Shown here piece by piece: positions 1-7,582 of a DNA stretch of 64,000 bases (position 1 is the stretch's first letter; each line of letters begins with the position of its first letter). The stretch comes from B30-G6 sp963701385 (GTDB lineage: Bacteria; Desulfobacterota; Desulfobacteria; Desulfobacterales; B30-G6), in contig CAVOZW010000009.1 of assembly GCA_963701385.1 (NCBI GenBank), positions 461,782 through 525,781 of the forward strand, given 5' to 3'. Made by a program: the position numbers and the translations under genes. Under the pieces are notes generated by a model. The model saw nothing but the letters and a program-made list of their open reading frames with translations. It ran no database searches and was not told the origin of the DNA.

Positions 1-327
1 GTCGTCGATGTCTTCAGGGTATGTTTTATCGGTGAGCATCTCCGCCACAGCCCGCAGAAAGTCATGGGGCGTGCTGAAATAAGGATCCAGGATGAGGTGG
101 GACTCTATTTCAGTGTCATCGGCAAAGCGTCTCAGAAGCTGACGACAGAGCGTGGTTTTCCCCGTGCCAACTTCACCGATAACCACATTCAATCCCCGTC
201 TGAGCCGCAAGGACAATTCTAATTTCTGAAGACAGCTGACATGTTGCTGGGAATTGAAAAAGTAATCTGGGTCAGGAGAATTGGAAAATGGCTCTTTATT
301 TAGATTCAGAATACTGAAGTAGTCCAT
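1..327 (-). CDS. ExeA/MshM-like AAA ATPase, N-terminal part (cut by window edge)
   Basis: The start is the ATG at 327 and the reading frame stays open to base 1, giving 109 residues of a longer protein. The N-terminus (MDYFSILNL, then PFSNSPDPDYFF) is typical of ExeA/GspA/MshM ATPases of secretion and pilus systems. A Walker A motif, GEVGTGKT, lies at residues 51-58. It begins 7 bp after the secretin gene, so it is the next gene of the pilus operon. In MSHA-type pilus loci an MshM ATPase also follows the secretin. The Walker B region and C-terminus lie outside the window. The family is clear; the exact role in pilus assembly is inferred from position. Confidence 0.85.
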   Translation of the reverse strand, partial: MDYFSILNLNKEPFSNSPDPDYFFNSQQHVSCLQKLELSLRLRRGLNVVIGEVGTGKTTLCRQLLRRFADDTEIESHLILDPYFSTPHDFLRAVAEMLTDKTYPEDIDD

Positions 328-334
328 GTTCTTA

Positions 335-1934
335 TCAGGATTCGGGCGTGCTTTCAGATGACGTGTCATCCATTAGGGGTTCATCGGTATCGTCACCAAA
401 CGGCTCGCCCAGAATATGGGGTGTAATGAAAATCAGCACTTCTTCTAAATTGTCACTGTTTCTTCTGCCTTTGAAAAGATAACCAATAATCGGTATGTCT
501 TTGAGCCATGGTACACCGGACTCGTTCCTTTCGGCATTTTCTTTGCTCAGACCGCCGATAACCGTGGTCTGCCCATCGAAAAGCAGCACGTTGGTGGTGG
601 CCTTCTTGGTGTTGATGGCGGGCTGTCCCCCGACGGCATTGGCAAAATCGAGCTCGTCTTTTTTGGTGTTGATGTTGAGTTTGAGCGTGTTGTTTCCGAT
701 GACATGAGGGGTCACTTCGAGGCTGAGGACTGCCTTTTTGTATTCGATCTTGACTTCACCGTTCTCTACCGTCTGGTAGGGGACTTCCTTACCGCTTTCA
801 ATGATGGCCTTTTGATTGTCCAGCGTAGTAATCGAGGGGCTTGAGAGGATGTTGACCTTGCCTTCATTCTGAAGTGCCGAGAGCTGTGCGGCAAGAATGC
901 CATTGCCTATATCTTCGAGAGCAAAGCCGAGGGTCAATCCAGCGGCACCCAAGCCACCCGTCGAAGAGGCAGGGAAATTGGAAGCAAAGCCCGAGGTTGG
1001 GTCGATCCCTCCGGCCGAGAACGAGTTGTCGATGACACCGGATGAATTGGCGCCGGGTGTGATCCAAAGATCTCCGTCGTTGTATAAACCGCCCCACTGA
1101 ACCCCCAGCTCCATTGAGACATCTTTTGTCGCCTCGACGATATGCGCTTCGATCAGGATTTGGGGCGTTGGCTTGTCGAGTTCGACAATCAGAGGAAGCA
1201 TTCGTTCAAGATCGCTATAAATAGCTTGAATGATGAGAGAATTGGTATGTTCATCCACCATTACCGAGCCGATGGGTTGACCTTCTTTTTTTTCCGACAG
1301 AAACATGGAAAGGCTTTCCTTGAGCTTGTTGGCATCGGCAAATTCAACCTCGACCACCTGGGTAATCAGTGTTTCCACGAGTTCCATGTCTTTTTCTTGA
1401 GACGCAATTTTCTGTTCCGTGGTCAGACGTTCCAGGCTCCTGGTCTTATCCTCAGGCGTTACAATGCGGATGATATCACCATCCCAGGCATACGAGAGTC
1501 CCTGGGTGTTCAGGATACTTAAGAAAACATGGTCCCAGGAAGCATCTGCGAATATCGATGTTGACGGTTCCTTTTACATTTTCATTGACGATCAAATTCA
1601 ATCCGACCGCCCGCGTCAACGCCCGTAGAAGCACCGTCACATCGGTTTCGTACATGCGCATGGTAATTTTTTTGGTCGGCAGTGGTTTTTCCTTGTCGGT
1701 TTTCTGTTTTTCAGCCTCGGCGACGGTCAGCGTGCGTGGTGGCAGCTGGATGGTGCGCTTTTTTGACTGTGGAGAATAGCCTTTGGACTTTTCAGCGGTC
1801 GTTTTCCATTGTTTGAAAAACTGATCGGCCTCTCCATCATCCTGCTTGTGCGCACAACCGTAAAATAATGAAAGCAGAAAAATGACGGAAAGCATCCATC
1901 TCACGATAAGCAAATATTTGATTTGTCTTTTCAT
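335..1934 (-). CDS. pilQ: Type IV pilus secretin (PilQ/MshL type), one frameshift as read
   Basis: This is the outer-membrane secretin through which the pilus leaves the cell. The ATG is at 1934. The N-terminus has a hydrophobic stretch ending in the lipobox LFYGC. Next come an STN/N0 domain (around VLLRALTRAVGLNLIV), an N1-type domain (IIQAIYSDLERMLPLI) and the secretin core (ILSSPSITTLDNQKA, VIGGLSKENAERNESGVPWLKDIP, LIFITPHIL). Near 1548 the frame breaks: dropping one base restores IDIRDASWDHVFLSIL, the expected sequence. The whole protein would be about 530 residues, without the AMIN domains of long PilQ proteins and closer in size to MshL. The shift could be a real mutation or a read error; an otherwise intact operon favours error. 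Confidence 0.86.
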
Positions 1935-1943
1935 TTTAATGGC

Positions 1944-2465
1944 TTATTCCTTTTCTTCCAATGACATGTTAACGGGTTCATCCAATGGAAGGACCATGGT
2001 TTCTGAATTGTTTTGAATGCCCAAAACGATCTTGGTAGGCGATATTCTCTGAACATAATAATCGGTTTCAAGCAGTTGATCACCGGTTTCATACTCGGTA
2101 CCATTGATAATGGCGATGAGCGTATCGGATGTCTGTAAAAAACCGGTATAGGCCATTTGAACGGTTTGAACCGTTACCTCGGCACGGGCTTCAAACGGTT
2201 CGGATGTGAGAAGTGTCCCGGCTTGAAGGAAAGGGTCCTGAGGCCAGACTTTTTCAGCTTGATCGATGATATACTTATCGGCAGCCGAGATATACTCATT
2301 GGACAAATTCGTGGCAGCGTCTACAACGAACTTTTTCAATTCCGAAAGCGTCTGTTTGGAACTTTCCACGACGACGTTCTGATCGGGATTGAAAAAGTAG
2401 GCGTAGCCGCCATAGGCGACGACGACGGCCATTACCAGTAGTATGATTTTCTCTCTATTCGCCAT
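1944..2465 (-). CDS. pilP: Type IV pilus assembly protein PilP
   Basis: Inner-membrane-anchored periplasmic protein that links the PilM-N-O platform to the secretin. One hydrophobic segment near the N-terminus (KIILLVMAVVVAYGGYAYFF) is followed by a periplasmic region. The C-terminal part, YTGFLQTSDTLIAIING then ETGDQLLETDYYVQRI, is the GspC/PilP-type homology region. I use the ATG at 2465, preceded by GGA 11 bases upstream; an ATG at 2489 would add eight residues but has no visible ribosome site. It ends 9 bp before the secretin start, inside the pilus operon. Confidence 0.8.
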   Translation of the reverse strand: MANREKIILLVMAVVVAYGGYAYFFNPDQNVVVESSKQTLSELKKFVVDAATNLSNEYISAADKYIIDQAEKVWPQDPFLQAGTLLTSEPFEARAEVTVQTVQMAYTGFLQTSDTLIAIINGTEYETGDQLLETDYYVQRISPTKIVLGIQNNSETMVLPLDEPVNMSLEEKE

Positions 2466-2521
2466 AATTTTCTGGTCCGAGAATCCCATGGGTCACGGAT
2501 TCATAACGTCGTGAAACGATT

Positions 2522-3052
2522 TTATTGTTCTTGAGCGATCCAGAGGTTAATCGAAACTTTTTGTTTTTCGTCGCTGTTGTCGATGCGAATCGTTTCAATA
2601 TGTTCAAGATACGGCAGCGTCCCAAACTGAAGTATCAGGTTGCGCAGATTCATGAAATCGCCTGTCATTTCAATTCTCATCTTGAGTATACCGGACTCAT
2701 TCATCAACTCGCCGACATCGGTTTCGATGCTGTCGAGCCTGTAATCGTTCAGCCGAATGATATTTTGAATGACGGAAGAAATGCTGCTGGTGTCATTTCT
2801 GGACAGTTTTTCCTTTTTTGGAAAAGGTAGATTTTTCGGATCTTGAAATATGGCTTTATCAGACAGATCGGTAAAAATGGGTGAAAGAATCTTCTGCTCT
2901 TCGATCTGGTCTCTGAGCGTGTCGATTTCATAGGTAATGTTGCTGTAGACAATATAATTGGGAAAAATAGTTAAGAGCACAAACAAAAGGAATCCGCCGC
3001 CGAATAAAATGATAAGCGTGACGTTTTTTGTCGGCAGTTTACGCAAAGCCAT
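2522..3052 (-). CDS. pilO: Type IV pilus assembly protein PilO
   Basis: Inner-membrane PilO-like protein that pairs with PilN and contacts PilP. The N-terminus is basic (MALRKLPTKN), then a single membrane helix (VTLIILFGGGFLLFVLLTIF), a coiled-coil stretch (YEIDTLRDQIEEQK) and a C-terminal ferredoxin-like domain (MRIEMTGDFMNLRNLILQFGTLPYLEHI). The ATG at 3052 is chosen because GGA lies 8 bases upstream; a TTG at 3097 would add 15 residues of unlikely sequence. About 176 residues is normal for PilO. The gene sits 54 bp after the PilM-N fusion and 56 bp before pilP. Confidence 0.83.
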   Translation of the reverse strand: MALRKLPTKNVTLIILFGGGFLLFVLLTIFPNYIVYSNITYEIDTLRDQIEEQKILSPIFTDLSDKAIFQDPKNLPFPKKEKLSRNDTSSISSVIQNIIRLNDYRLDSIETDVGELMNESGILKMRIEMTGDFMNLRNLILQFGTLPYLEHIETIRIDNSDEKQKVSINLWIAQEQ

Positions 3053-3106
3053 TGATTTGTCCAATATGTTGATTGTCGACCCGGTCCTTACGCCCAAACG
3101 GCAGAT

Positions 3107-4996
3107 TCAAACCAGGTCAAGTTTAGCAGTAAAAAGCAAGACTTCTTTTTTGTTAAGATATTTAAATGACTTGTTTTCAACACTGGGTGTACGAAACAGG
3201 GGCGAACCTTTCAGCTTGACGATAAAACCGGCCAGGGATGATTCAAACGTGAGGCGGTTGCCCAGAACCACCCCCTCCATCTCAAGCTGCTGCTTGGGTT
3301 GTTTCCCATTCGATTGCGGCTTCTCACCTAAATTGGCTGATATGCTGAGCAGTCGTATATCGGACGGGGTTATGGATGATATCTCATTGATAATCGCGAC
3401 GCTTTTGTATTTGTCTCCGAGCTCTTTGATGGCACTGCGCTTATTTTGGGTTTTGGATGCCAGTTCGATGATGAGATTTTTGTTGACAAGGGGTTTGAAA
3501 CTCTCGACCTCTGCCTGCAGTTTCGCCAATTCCAGCTTTTTTTGATCGATCAGGTTGTTACCCCACAGAAACAGTCCGAAACATATGGCCAGAAAAAAAA
3601 GAATGCTGGCAAAGATGCTCTGGTTGACCTTGCGTGCGCTTTCGGCGACTTGCTTGTCCTTATAGGTGTGTATAAAATTCGGCGTCAGGGAATTATTGGA
3701 AAGCGCCATGCCGATTGCAGGGGCATAGGCTTCTTTCTCCGTCAGGGTTTCCGGTATGGCCGCAATACCCAGATAGTTCAAGCGCCCCGAAAACGGATTC
3801 ATTGTATCGATGGGGATATCGAGCTGTTCCTTCATGAAGACGAATAGCCGTTCGTATACACTCATCTGGCCGGAGACATAAACCTTGCTCACACGGTCTT
3901 TGTTGAAGTGCAGGTAATAGTGTGACAAGGTTCTCTCCACCTGTTTGACCAGGCGTTCGAGGGCCGGTTGAATCATACCGAATACGTCGTGTTCCTTGAG
4001 GATTTGACCGGTTTCTTCGAGGCGAATGGGTTCGCCGCCAGAAATGTGGTCAAAGAAAACCTGCCGTGCCTCATCGATGTCAAGAAAGTAGCTTTCTTCT
4101 TCGATGCCAAAAATACTGCTTTCAGAAGGTTGGGCCGCTTCCTGGGCCACATCCATTTTGCTTTTACTGATTTCCTGGGCAACCGCTTCGATCATGCTTC
4201 GAATACCGGCCTTGATACCCCTTGAAAGAACGAGATTGCCGTTGGAATAGATAACGATCCTGGACCAGTCTCTTCCGATGAACAGGCTGCAAATGTCTTT
4301 CCCGAGGGTTTCGACCACATCGGTTCGAAACAGGTTTTGAAGTGCAAAGGGAATAATGGAAATACCCGTCAGCGGGAATCCGATTTTCTCAAAAAGATTT
4401 TTCTGCTGAGCGATATCCTGCCTGGGTGCCACATAGGCCATTACCTCAATTTTATTGATACCGTCCTCAACGATATCGCCGATAATTTCGAAGTCAAAAA
4501 TCATCTCGTCTTCGTTAAAAGACAAGTCCTTTTTCAACGTCCAATAGGTTGCATTGGCGATCTGCTTTTTGGATACTCTGGGGATTTTGAGGTTTCTGGT
4601 TTCGACCTTGGCTGATGATATGGCATTCCAGAGGGCGACCTTTCTGTTCCTGCCACAAAATTCTTTTAAGACATTCCGCAAAAATTGTGGAAATTTCGGG
4701 CTGTTGGGCGTAATGCCGGTTTCATAGGGAACGCTGATGAAGTCGATCAATTCCTGACGCTTTTCAGAAACCTGATTGACCTTTGCTAATTTGAGTTCAT
4801 GATAGCCAATATCGATACCCACTCCGGCTCTCTTTCGCATGGGCACGACATTTGAAAGGATGGTGTTCTGGGGTTGTGCAGGGGGGGGGGCTGATGGTTC
4901 GGGTTTCGCAGTTGAAAGAGCTTCTGTGCTGTTATCCTTTTGGCGAATGAGACCCAACAGTTTTTCTGTGGAGGAAATTTCGTCTTTCTTGGCCAA
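3107..4996 (-). CDS. PilM-PilN fusion protein (type IV pilus inner-membrane platform)
   Basis: 629 residues joining two proteins usually made separately. Residues from about 56 form a PilM actin-like ATPase domain (AGVGIDIGYHELKLAKV at the nucleotide site; YVSGQMSVYERL later). After about residue 430 comes a PilN part with a short cytoplasmic lead, a membrane helix at about 460-480 (SILFFLAICFGLFLW), a coiled coil (KKLELAKLQAEVESF) and a periplasmic domain (INEISSITPSDIRLLSI). The first 55 residues are low-complexity and proline-rich. The start is a TTG at 4996 with GGAGA seven bases upstream. In the family, PilN's N-terminus binds PilM, so fusion fixes a known contact. MSHA systems have a similar arrangement in MshI. 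Confidence 0.86.
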   Translation of the reverse strand: MAKKDEISSTEKLLGLIRQKDNSTEALSTAKPEPSAPPPAQPQNTILSNVVPMRKRAGVGIDIGYHELKLAKVNQVSEKRQELIDFISVPYETGITPNSPKFPQFLRNVLKEFCGRNRKVALWNAISSAKVETRNLKIPRVSKKQIANATYWTLKKDLSFNEDEMIFDFEIIGDIVEDGINKIEVMAYVAPRQDIAQQKNLFEKIGFPLTGISIIPFALQNLFRTDVVETLGKDICSLFIGRDWSRIVIYSNGNLVLSRGIKAGIRSMIEAVAQEISKSKMDVAQEAAQPSESSIFGIEEESYFLDIDEARQVFFDHISGGEPIRLEETGQILKEHDVFGMIQPALERLVKQVERTLSHYYLHFNKDRVSKVYVSGQMSVYERLFVFMKEQLDIPIDTMNPFSGRLNYLGIAAIPETLTEKEAYAPAIGMALSNNSLTPNFIHTYKDKQVAESARKVNQSIFASILFFLAICFGLFLWGNNLIDQKKLELAKLQAEVESFKPLVNKNLIIELASKTQNKRSAIKELGDKYKSVAIINEISSITPSDIRLLSISANLGEKPQSNGKQPKQQLEMEGVVLGNRLTFESSLAGFIVKLKGSPLFRTPSVENKSFKYLNKKEVLLFTAKLDLV

Positions 4997-5270
4997 TGGG
5001 GATCTCCGTTTGATGATTGGTTATCAAGCAACGTCTAGCGAAGAAAACCCAGACAATCGCTACATCCCGTGTAAGTTATTGTTTGGTGGTGTATATGTAT
5101 ATAACAGCTATATGACTATTACCTATAAATATATACAAAGTATATTTCTCATAAATAGGCATATTTGTCAAGAAATAAAAGACATACAGGTCAAAAGACG
5201 CAACGCGCTTGAAAAAAGAAAGCAGATCTGCTTTAAAAGAAAAATTCATTGTACGAAGGTTGGGGAAAGC
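4997..5270. promoter_or_regulatory. AT-rich divergent control region between the pilus operon and the cyclase gene
   Basis: 274 bp separate the two divergent starts. The middle (about 5080-5165) is strongly AT-rich with several TATA-like stretches, as expected for two outward promoters. I could not pick a -35/-10 pair with confidence on either strand. No palindrome long enough to be called an operator was seen. Confidence 0.45.
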
Positions 5271-6206
5271 ATGAAAATTCGCGTTGGATTGACAGACAAG
5301 ATGGTGCTGATCGGTTTGGGTATCGCGGGTGTGTACTGGATCCTGGATATCATGCTGGCGCTGTTTGGGTCACACAATTTCAGTTTTGGAAGCCATCTTT
5401 TCGGTGCCGAATACGGTGAAATATGGCCACGTCTGATCGTCCTCTGTCTTTTCGTCATTTTTGGATCGCATGCGCAATTCACGATCAATCAGAGAAAAAA
5501 GGCCGAAGAACGGAGCCTGAAAGAGATAGCTACCCGGGAGAGATTTCAGCGCTTGCTTTCCCCGGATCTAGCCGAGATGGTTGTCTCCGGTAGATTGAGT
5601 GTGGAAAAGGGTGGTGAAAATCGCACCGCCACTGTGATGTTCGTGGATATACGCGACTTCACTGCCATGAGCGAAAACATTCCGGCAGCAGAAGTTCTGC
5701 AAATATTGAATGAACACTATGAGCTTATCGTGGATATTGTCTTTCGCCACGAGGGTACCGTCGATAAATTTATTGGCGATGCGATGATGGTCATATGGGG
5801 CGCTCCGGTCACGCATGAAGACGATGCCGCCAGAGCATGCTTTGCAGCCATCGATATTCAACGACAACTCGTGAACTTCAACGCATCATTGAGAGCAAGA
5901 GGACAAAAGGAAATCCGGATCGGCATCGGGATCAATACAGGGAGTCTGGTGGCTGGATATATCGGTTCAACCCAAACCATGAGTTACTCTGTTATTGGCG
6001 ACACGGTAAACACAGCCTCAAGGATTTGTTCTGCGGCAAAGCCAGGACAGATCATCATATCAGAAAATACCCGCAAGCAGGTGCACTCGCTTTTCAATAT
6101 GGAGGCACTCGACCCCATTGATGCAAAAGGAAAATTCCAGCCTGTAAAAGTGTTCAATATTACGGGGAAAAAGAGTCAAATCGTGAGTGACAAGCAGCCA
6201 GGTTAA
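5271..6206 (+). CDS. Membrane-anchored class III adenylate cyclase
   Basis: Makes cAMP from ATP. 311 residues with two N-terminal membrane helices (about 11-31 and 53-66), a linker with coiled-coil character, then a class III cyclase domain from about 116. Catalytic residues are visible: metal Asp126 (FVDIRDF) and Asp170 (FIGDAMM), adenine-selecting Lys166 and Asp244 (VIGDTVN), and transition-state Asn247 and Arg251. The set matches an ATP-specific cyclase, not a diguanylate cyclase. The ATG at 5271 follows GGGGA; an in-frame upward extension would run through the divergent control region and is unlikely. It faces away from the pilus operon, which suggests but does not prove a cAMP link to pilus control. 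Confidence 0.9.
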   Translation: MKIRVGLTDKMVLIGLGIAGVYWILDIMLALFGSHNFSFGSHLFGAEYGEIWPRLIVLCLFVIFGSHAQFTINQRKKAEERSLKEIATRERFQRLLSPDLAEMVVSGRLSVEKGGENRTATVMFVDIRDFTAMSENIPAAEVLQILNEHYELIVDIVFRHEGTVDKFIGDAMMVIWGAPVTHEDDAARACFAAIDIQRQLVNFNASLRARGQKEIRIGIGINTGSLVAGYIGSTQTMSYSVIGDTVNTASRICSAAKPGQIIISENTRKQVHSLFNMEALDPIDAKGKFQPVKVFNITGKKSQIVSDKQPG

Positions 6207-6213
6207 TCTGGCG

Positions 6214-6249
6214 AATAAATACCTGACCCCAGAGGGGCCGGTATTTATT
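6214..6249 (+). terminator. Hairpin terminator after the adenylate cyclase gene
   Basis: Perfect 10-bp arms AATAAATACC (6214-6223) and GGTATTTATT (6240-6249) enclose a second CCCC-AGA-GGGG hairpin. It starts 8 bp after the stop codon. The AT-rich outer arms make it usable in both directions. Confidence 0.6.
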
Positions 6250-6516
6250 GAATCCCTGAAAGGGGTTAGATTGCTTTGCCTCCTGAAGAGGCAAAGTGAG
6301 TTGCCCCGAAAATTGTTAGTACTCTAGGGTTTTTCTTTGTCAATACACGAAAGCGGTATTTTGGCACCCTAATAATGTGATATTGGCAATGCCAAATGGT
6401 TTGTGATAGTTTACGGAATCGGCTCATTTGTTACGCCTTGGCAAAAGTTGTGGGGACAACTCACGCCTTGGTTGTAACAGATGAGTCGTTCAGATGGCAA
6501 AGCCACTGAACTCTGA

Positions 6517-6540
6517 CCTGGCCCAAAGGGCCAGGGTTTC
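6517..6540 (+). terminator. Terminator-like hairpin in the cyclase-ispF spacer
   Basis: Perfect arms CCTGGCCC (6517-6524) and GGGCCAGG (6528-6535) around AAA, followed by GTTTC. The stem is very strong but the T-run is short, so termination is likely rather than certain. It could equally be one unit of the palindromic repeats in this spacer. Confidence 0.45.
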
Positions 6541-6631
6541 TACGCTGGACTAAATAGCCAACAACATCATGCCGGACTTGATAAGCCTGCCCCGGCAGGT
6601 CGTTAGCCGGCGGCATCCCGTGTTCTCCTGG

Positions 6632-6651
6632 ATTCCCGCCTTTGCGGGAAT
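6632..6651. repeat. Short palindromic repeat of the ATTCCCGC..GCGGGAAT type
   Basis: ATTCCCGC (6632-6639) and GCGGGAAT (6644-6651) pair around CTTT, preceded by CTGG and followed by GAC. Units of this shape are scattered between genes in many proteobacterial genomes. Only this complete copy was noticed in the window, with a partial echo (TTGCGGGAATTT) just downstream. Confidence 0.5.
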
Positions 6652-6706
6652 GACAAATTGCGGGAATTTATCCACCGGCGTAGTAGCTTACAGGAGGATA
6701 GTCTCT

Positions 6707-7183
6707 GTGATAAAAATCGGCCTGGGGTATGATATACATCCATTGAGCCGGGGAAGAAAACTCATCCTGGGTGGTGTCGACATAGCATATGAAAAAGGCT
6801 TACGGGGTCATTCAGATGCGGATGTGCTGGTTCACGCGCTCATCGATGCGCTCCTGGGAGCGGCCCATCTCGGCGACATCGGACGGCTCTTTCCGGATAC
6901 GGACCCGCAGTACAAAGATGTGTCGAGCCTTCGCCTCTTGGAAAAGACAGGTCTGCTATTGACAAGCAAGGGCTATTTACTCATGAATGCCGATGCCGTC
7001 ATCATAGCGGAATCACCCAGGCTTGCGCCCTATTTGGATCAAATGCAGTCGAATATGGCCGATGTATTGCAGGTTCCGACGACCTGCATGCATGTCAAGG
7101 CCACCACACATGAGGGTCTTGGTGCCTTTGGGCGAGGCGAGGGGATCGCTGCCATGTGTGTGGCGCTTCTGAGCACTAAGTAG
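6707..7183 (+). CDS. ispF: 2-C-methyl-D-erythritol 2,4-cyclodiphosphate synthase
   Basis: Fifth enzyme of the MEP isoprenoid pathway, forming the cyclic diphosphate with release of CMP. 158 residues, the usual length. Zinc ligands Asp9 and His11 (GYDIHPL) and His43 are present, as are GHSDADVLVHALIDALLGA and the C-terminal KATTHEGLGAFGRGEGIAA. The start is a GTG at 6707, fixed by AGGAGG nine bases upstream; the open frame extends further upstream only through repeat sequence. ispD is not adjacent, but dxs and ispA lie elsewhere in the window. Confidence 0.95.
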   Translation: MIKIGLGYDIHPLSRGRKLILGGVDIAYEKGLRGHSDADVLVHALIDALLGAAHLGDIGRLFPDTDPQYKDVSSLRLLEKTGLLLTSKGYLLMNADAVIIAESPRLAPYLDQMQSNMADVLQVPTTCMHVKATTHEGLGAFGRGEGIAAMCVALLSTK

Positions 7184-7270
7184 TAAACTGTATACAGACG
7201 TCAGGAGACAGAATCAGAAAAAGACGTACGATGTTGGACGTTCATCTCATAAAGAGTTGATCCAAATTAA

Positions 7271-7561
7271 GGATTCTATGATTCCAGGGGTCCAGGGTTC
7301 GAGTGAGATGAAGTGAGGCATCAGCTGAATGCTTAATAATTATAGAGAGTTAAAAGATGGATCAGTCTGTGAATTGGAAACGCAGACGATGATATCCGGT
7401 GATCTGGATTATATGAAGAAGGAAAAGCTTCAGGAATTAAGAGAGGAACTCGGTGATGTAGAGAGAATGCTAAAAGCGATGATCAAATGACTGGAAAACA
7501 AACACTTGAATACTGGAATCCTGGACTCCTTGAACCCTTTCTCCCAATTGGGAGAAGATCC
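7271..7561. repeat. Inverted-repeat cassette, copy 1 (decayed, with a four-helix-bundle remnant)
   Basis: The left end (7271-7303, GGATTC to GTTCGAGTG) and right end (7503-7561, CACTTGAATACTGGAATCC to AGAAGATCC) are imperfect inverted copies. The right end closely matches 29235-29297 in the second copy. About 200 bp lie between, including the C-terminal remnant of a four-helix-bundle protein. Outside the left end, 7202-7214 (CAGGAGACAGAAT) is identical to 33731-33743 and 7230-7246 (GATGTTGGACGTTCATC) belongs to the GAACATC-type repeat seen at 29312 and 29411. No transposase is present. Confidence 0.6.
7359..7490 (+). pseudogene. C-terminal remnant of a four-helix-bundle (S23 / 23S rRNA intervening-sequence type) protein
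   Basis: 43 codons ending in TGA read GSVCELETQ, then LREELGDVERMLKAMIK. This is the usual C-terminal end of small four-helix-bundle proteins, where SxxELETQ and LxxxRRMLxxLI recur. No N-terminal two-thirds (motifs such as WQKA) is found upstream, where the sequence is non-coding. The family is also related to accessory proteins of diversity-generating retroelements, but no reverse transcriptase is near. I take it as a dead fragment carried by the repeat cassette. Confidence 0.6.
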
Positions 7562-7582
7562 AATAAAGGTAACTATTGAAAT

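Larger units (their letters stand above)
6207..6706. other. 500-bp non-coding spacer dense in hairpins
   Basis: No gene is supportable here. Besides the terminator at its left end, it holds a hairpin with 9-bp arms at 6274-6296 (CTTTGCCTC/GAGGCAAAG), direct repeats ACGCCTTGG at 6433-6441 and 6463-6471 around a small GTTGT/ACAAC hairpin, a perfect hairpin at 6517-6535, CCTGCC/GGCAGG near 6587-6600, and a palindrome at 6632-6651. It ends at the AGGAGG ribosome site of ispF (6692-6697). Confidence 0.6.

Noticed and set aside
335..1934. MshL as the secretin name
   Set aside because: Length and lipobox resemble MshL, but the core (KEVPYQTVENG, INTKKATTNVLL) reads like PilQ, so pilQ is kept.
4839..5270. 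Open frame extending the adenylate cyclase 144 residues upstream
   Set aside because: It runs backwards through the AT-rich divergent control region and into the pilM-N gene; the ATG at 5271 has its own ribosome site and begins the normal membrane segment.
7359..7490. Accessory protein of a diversity-generating retroelement
   Set aside because: Only the C-terminal third remains, and no reverse transcriptase, template repeat or variable repeat is visible.
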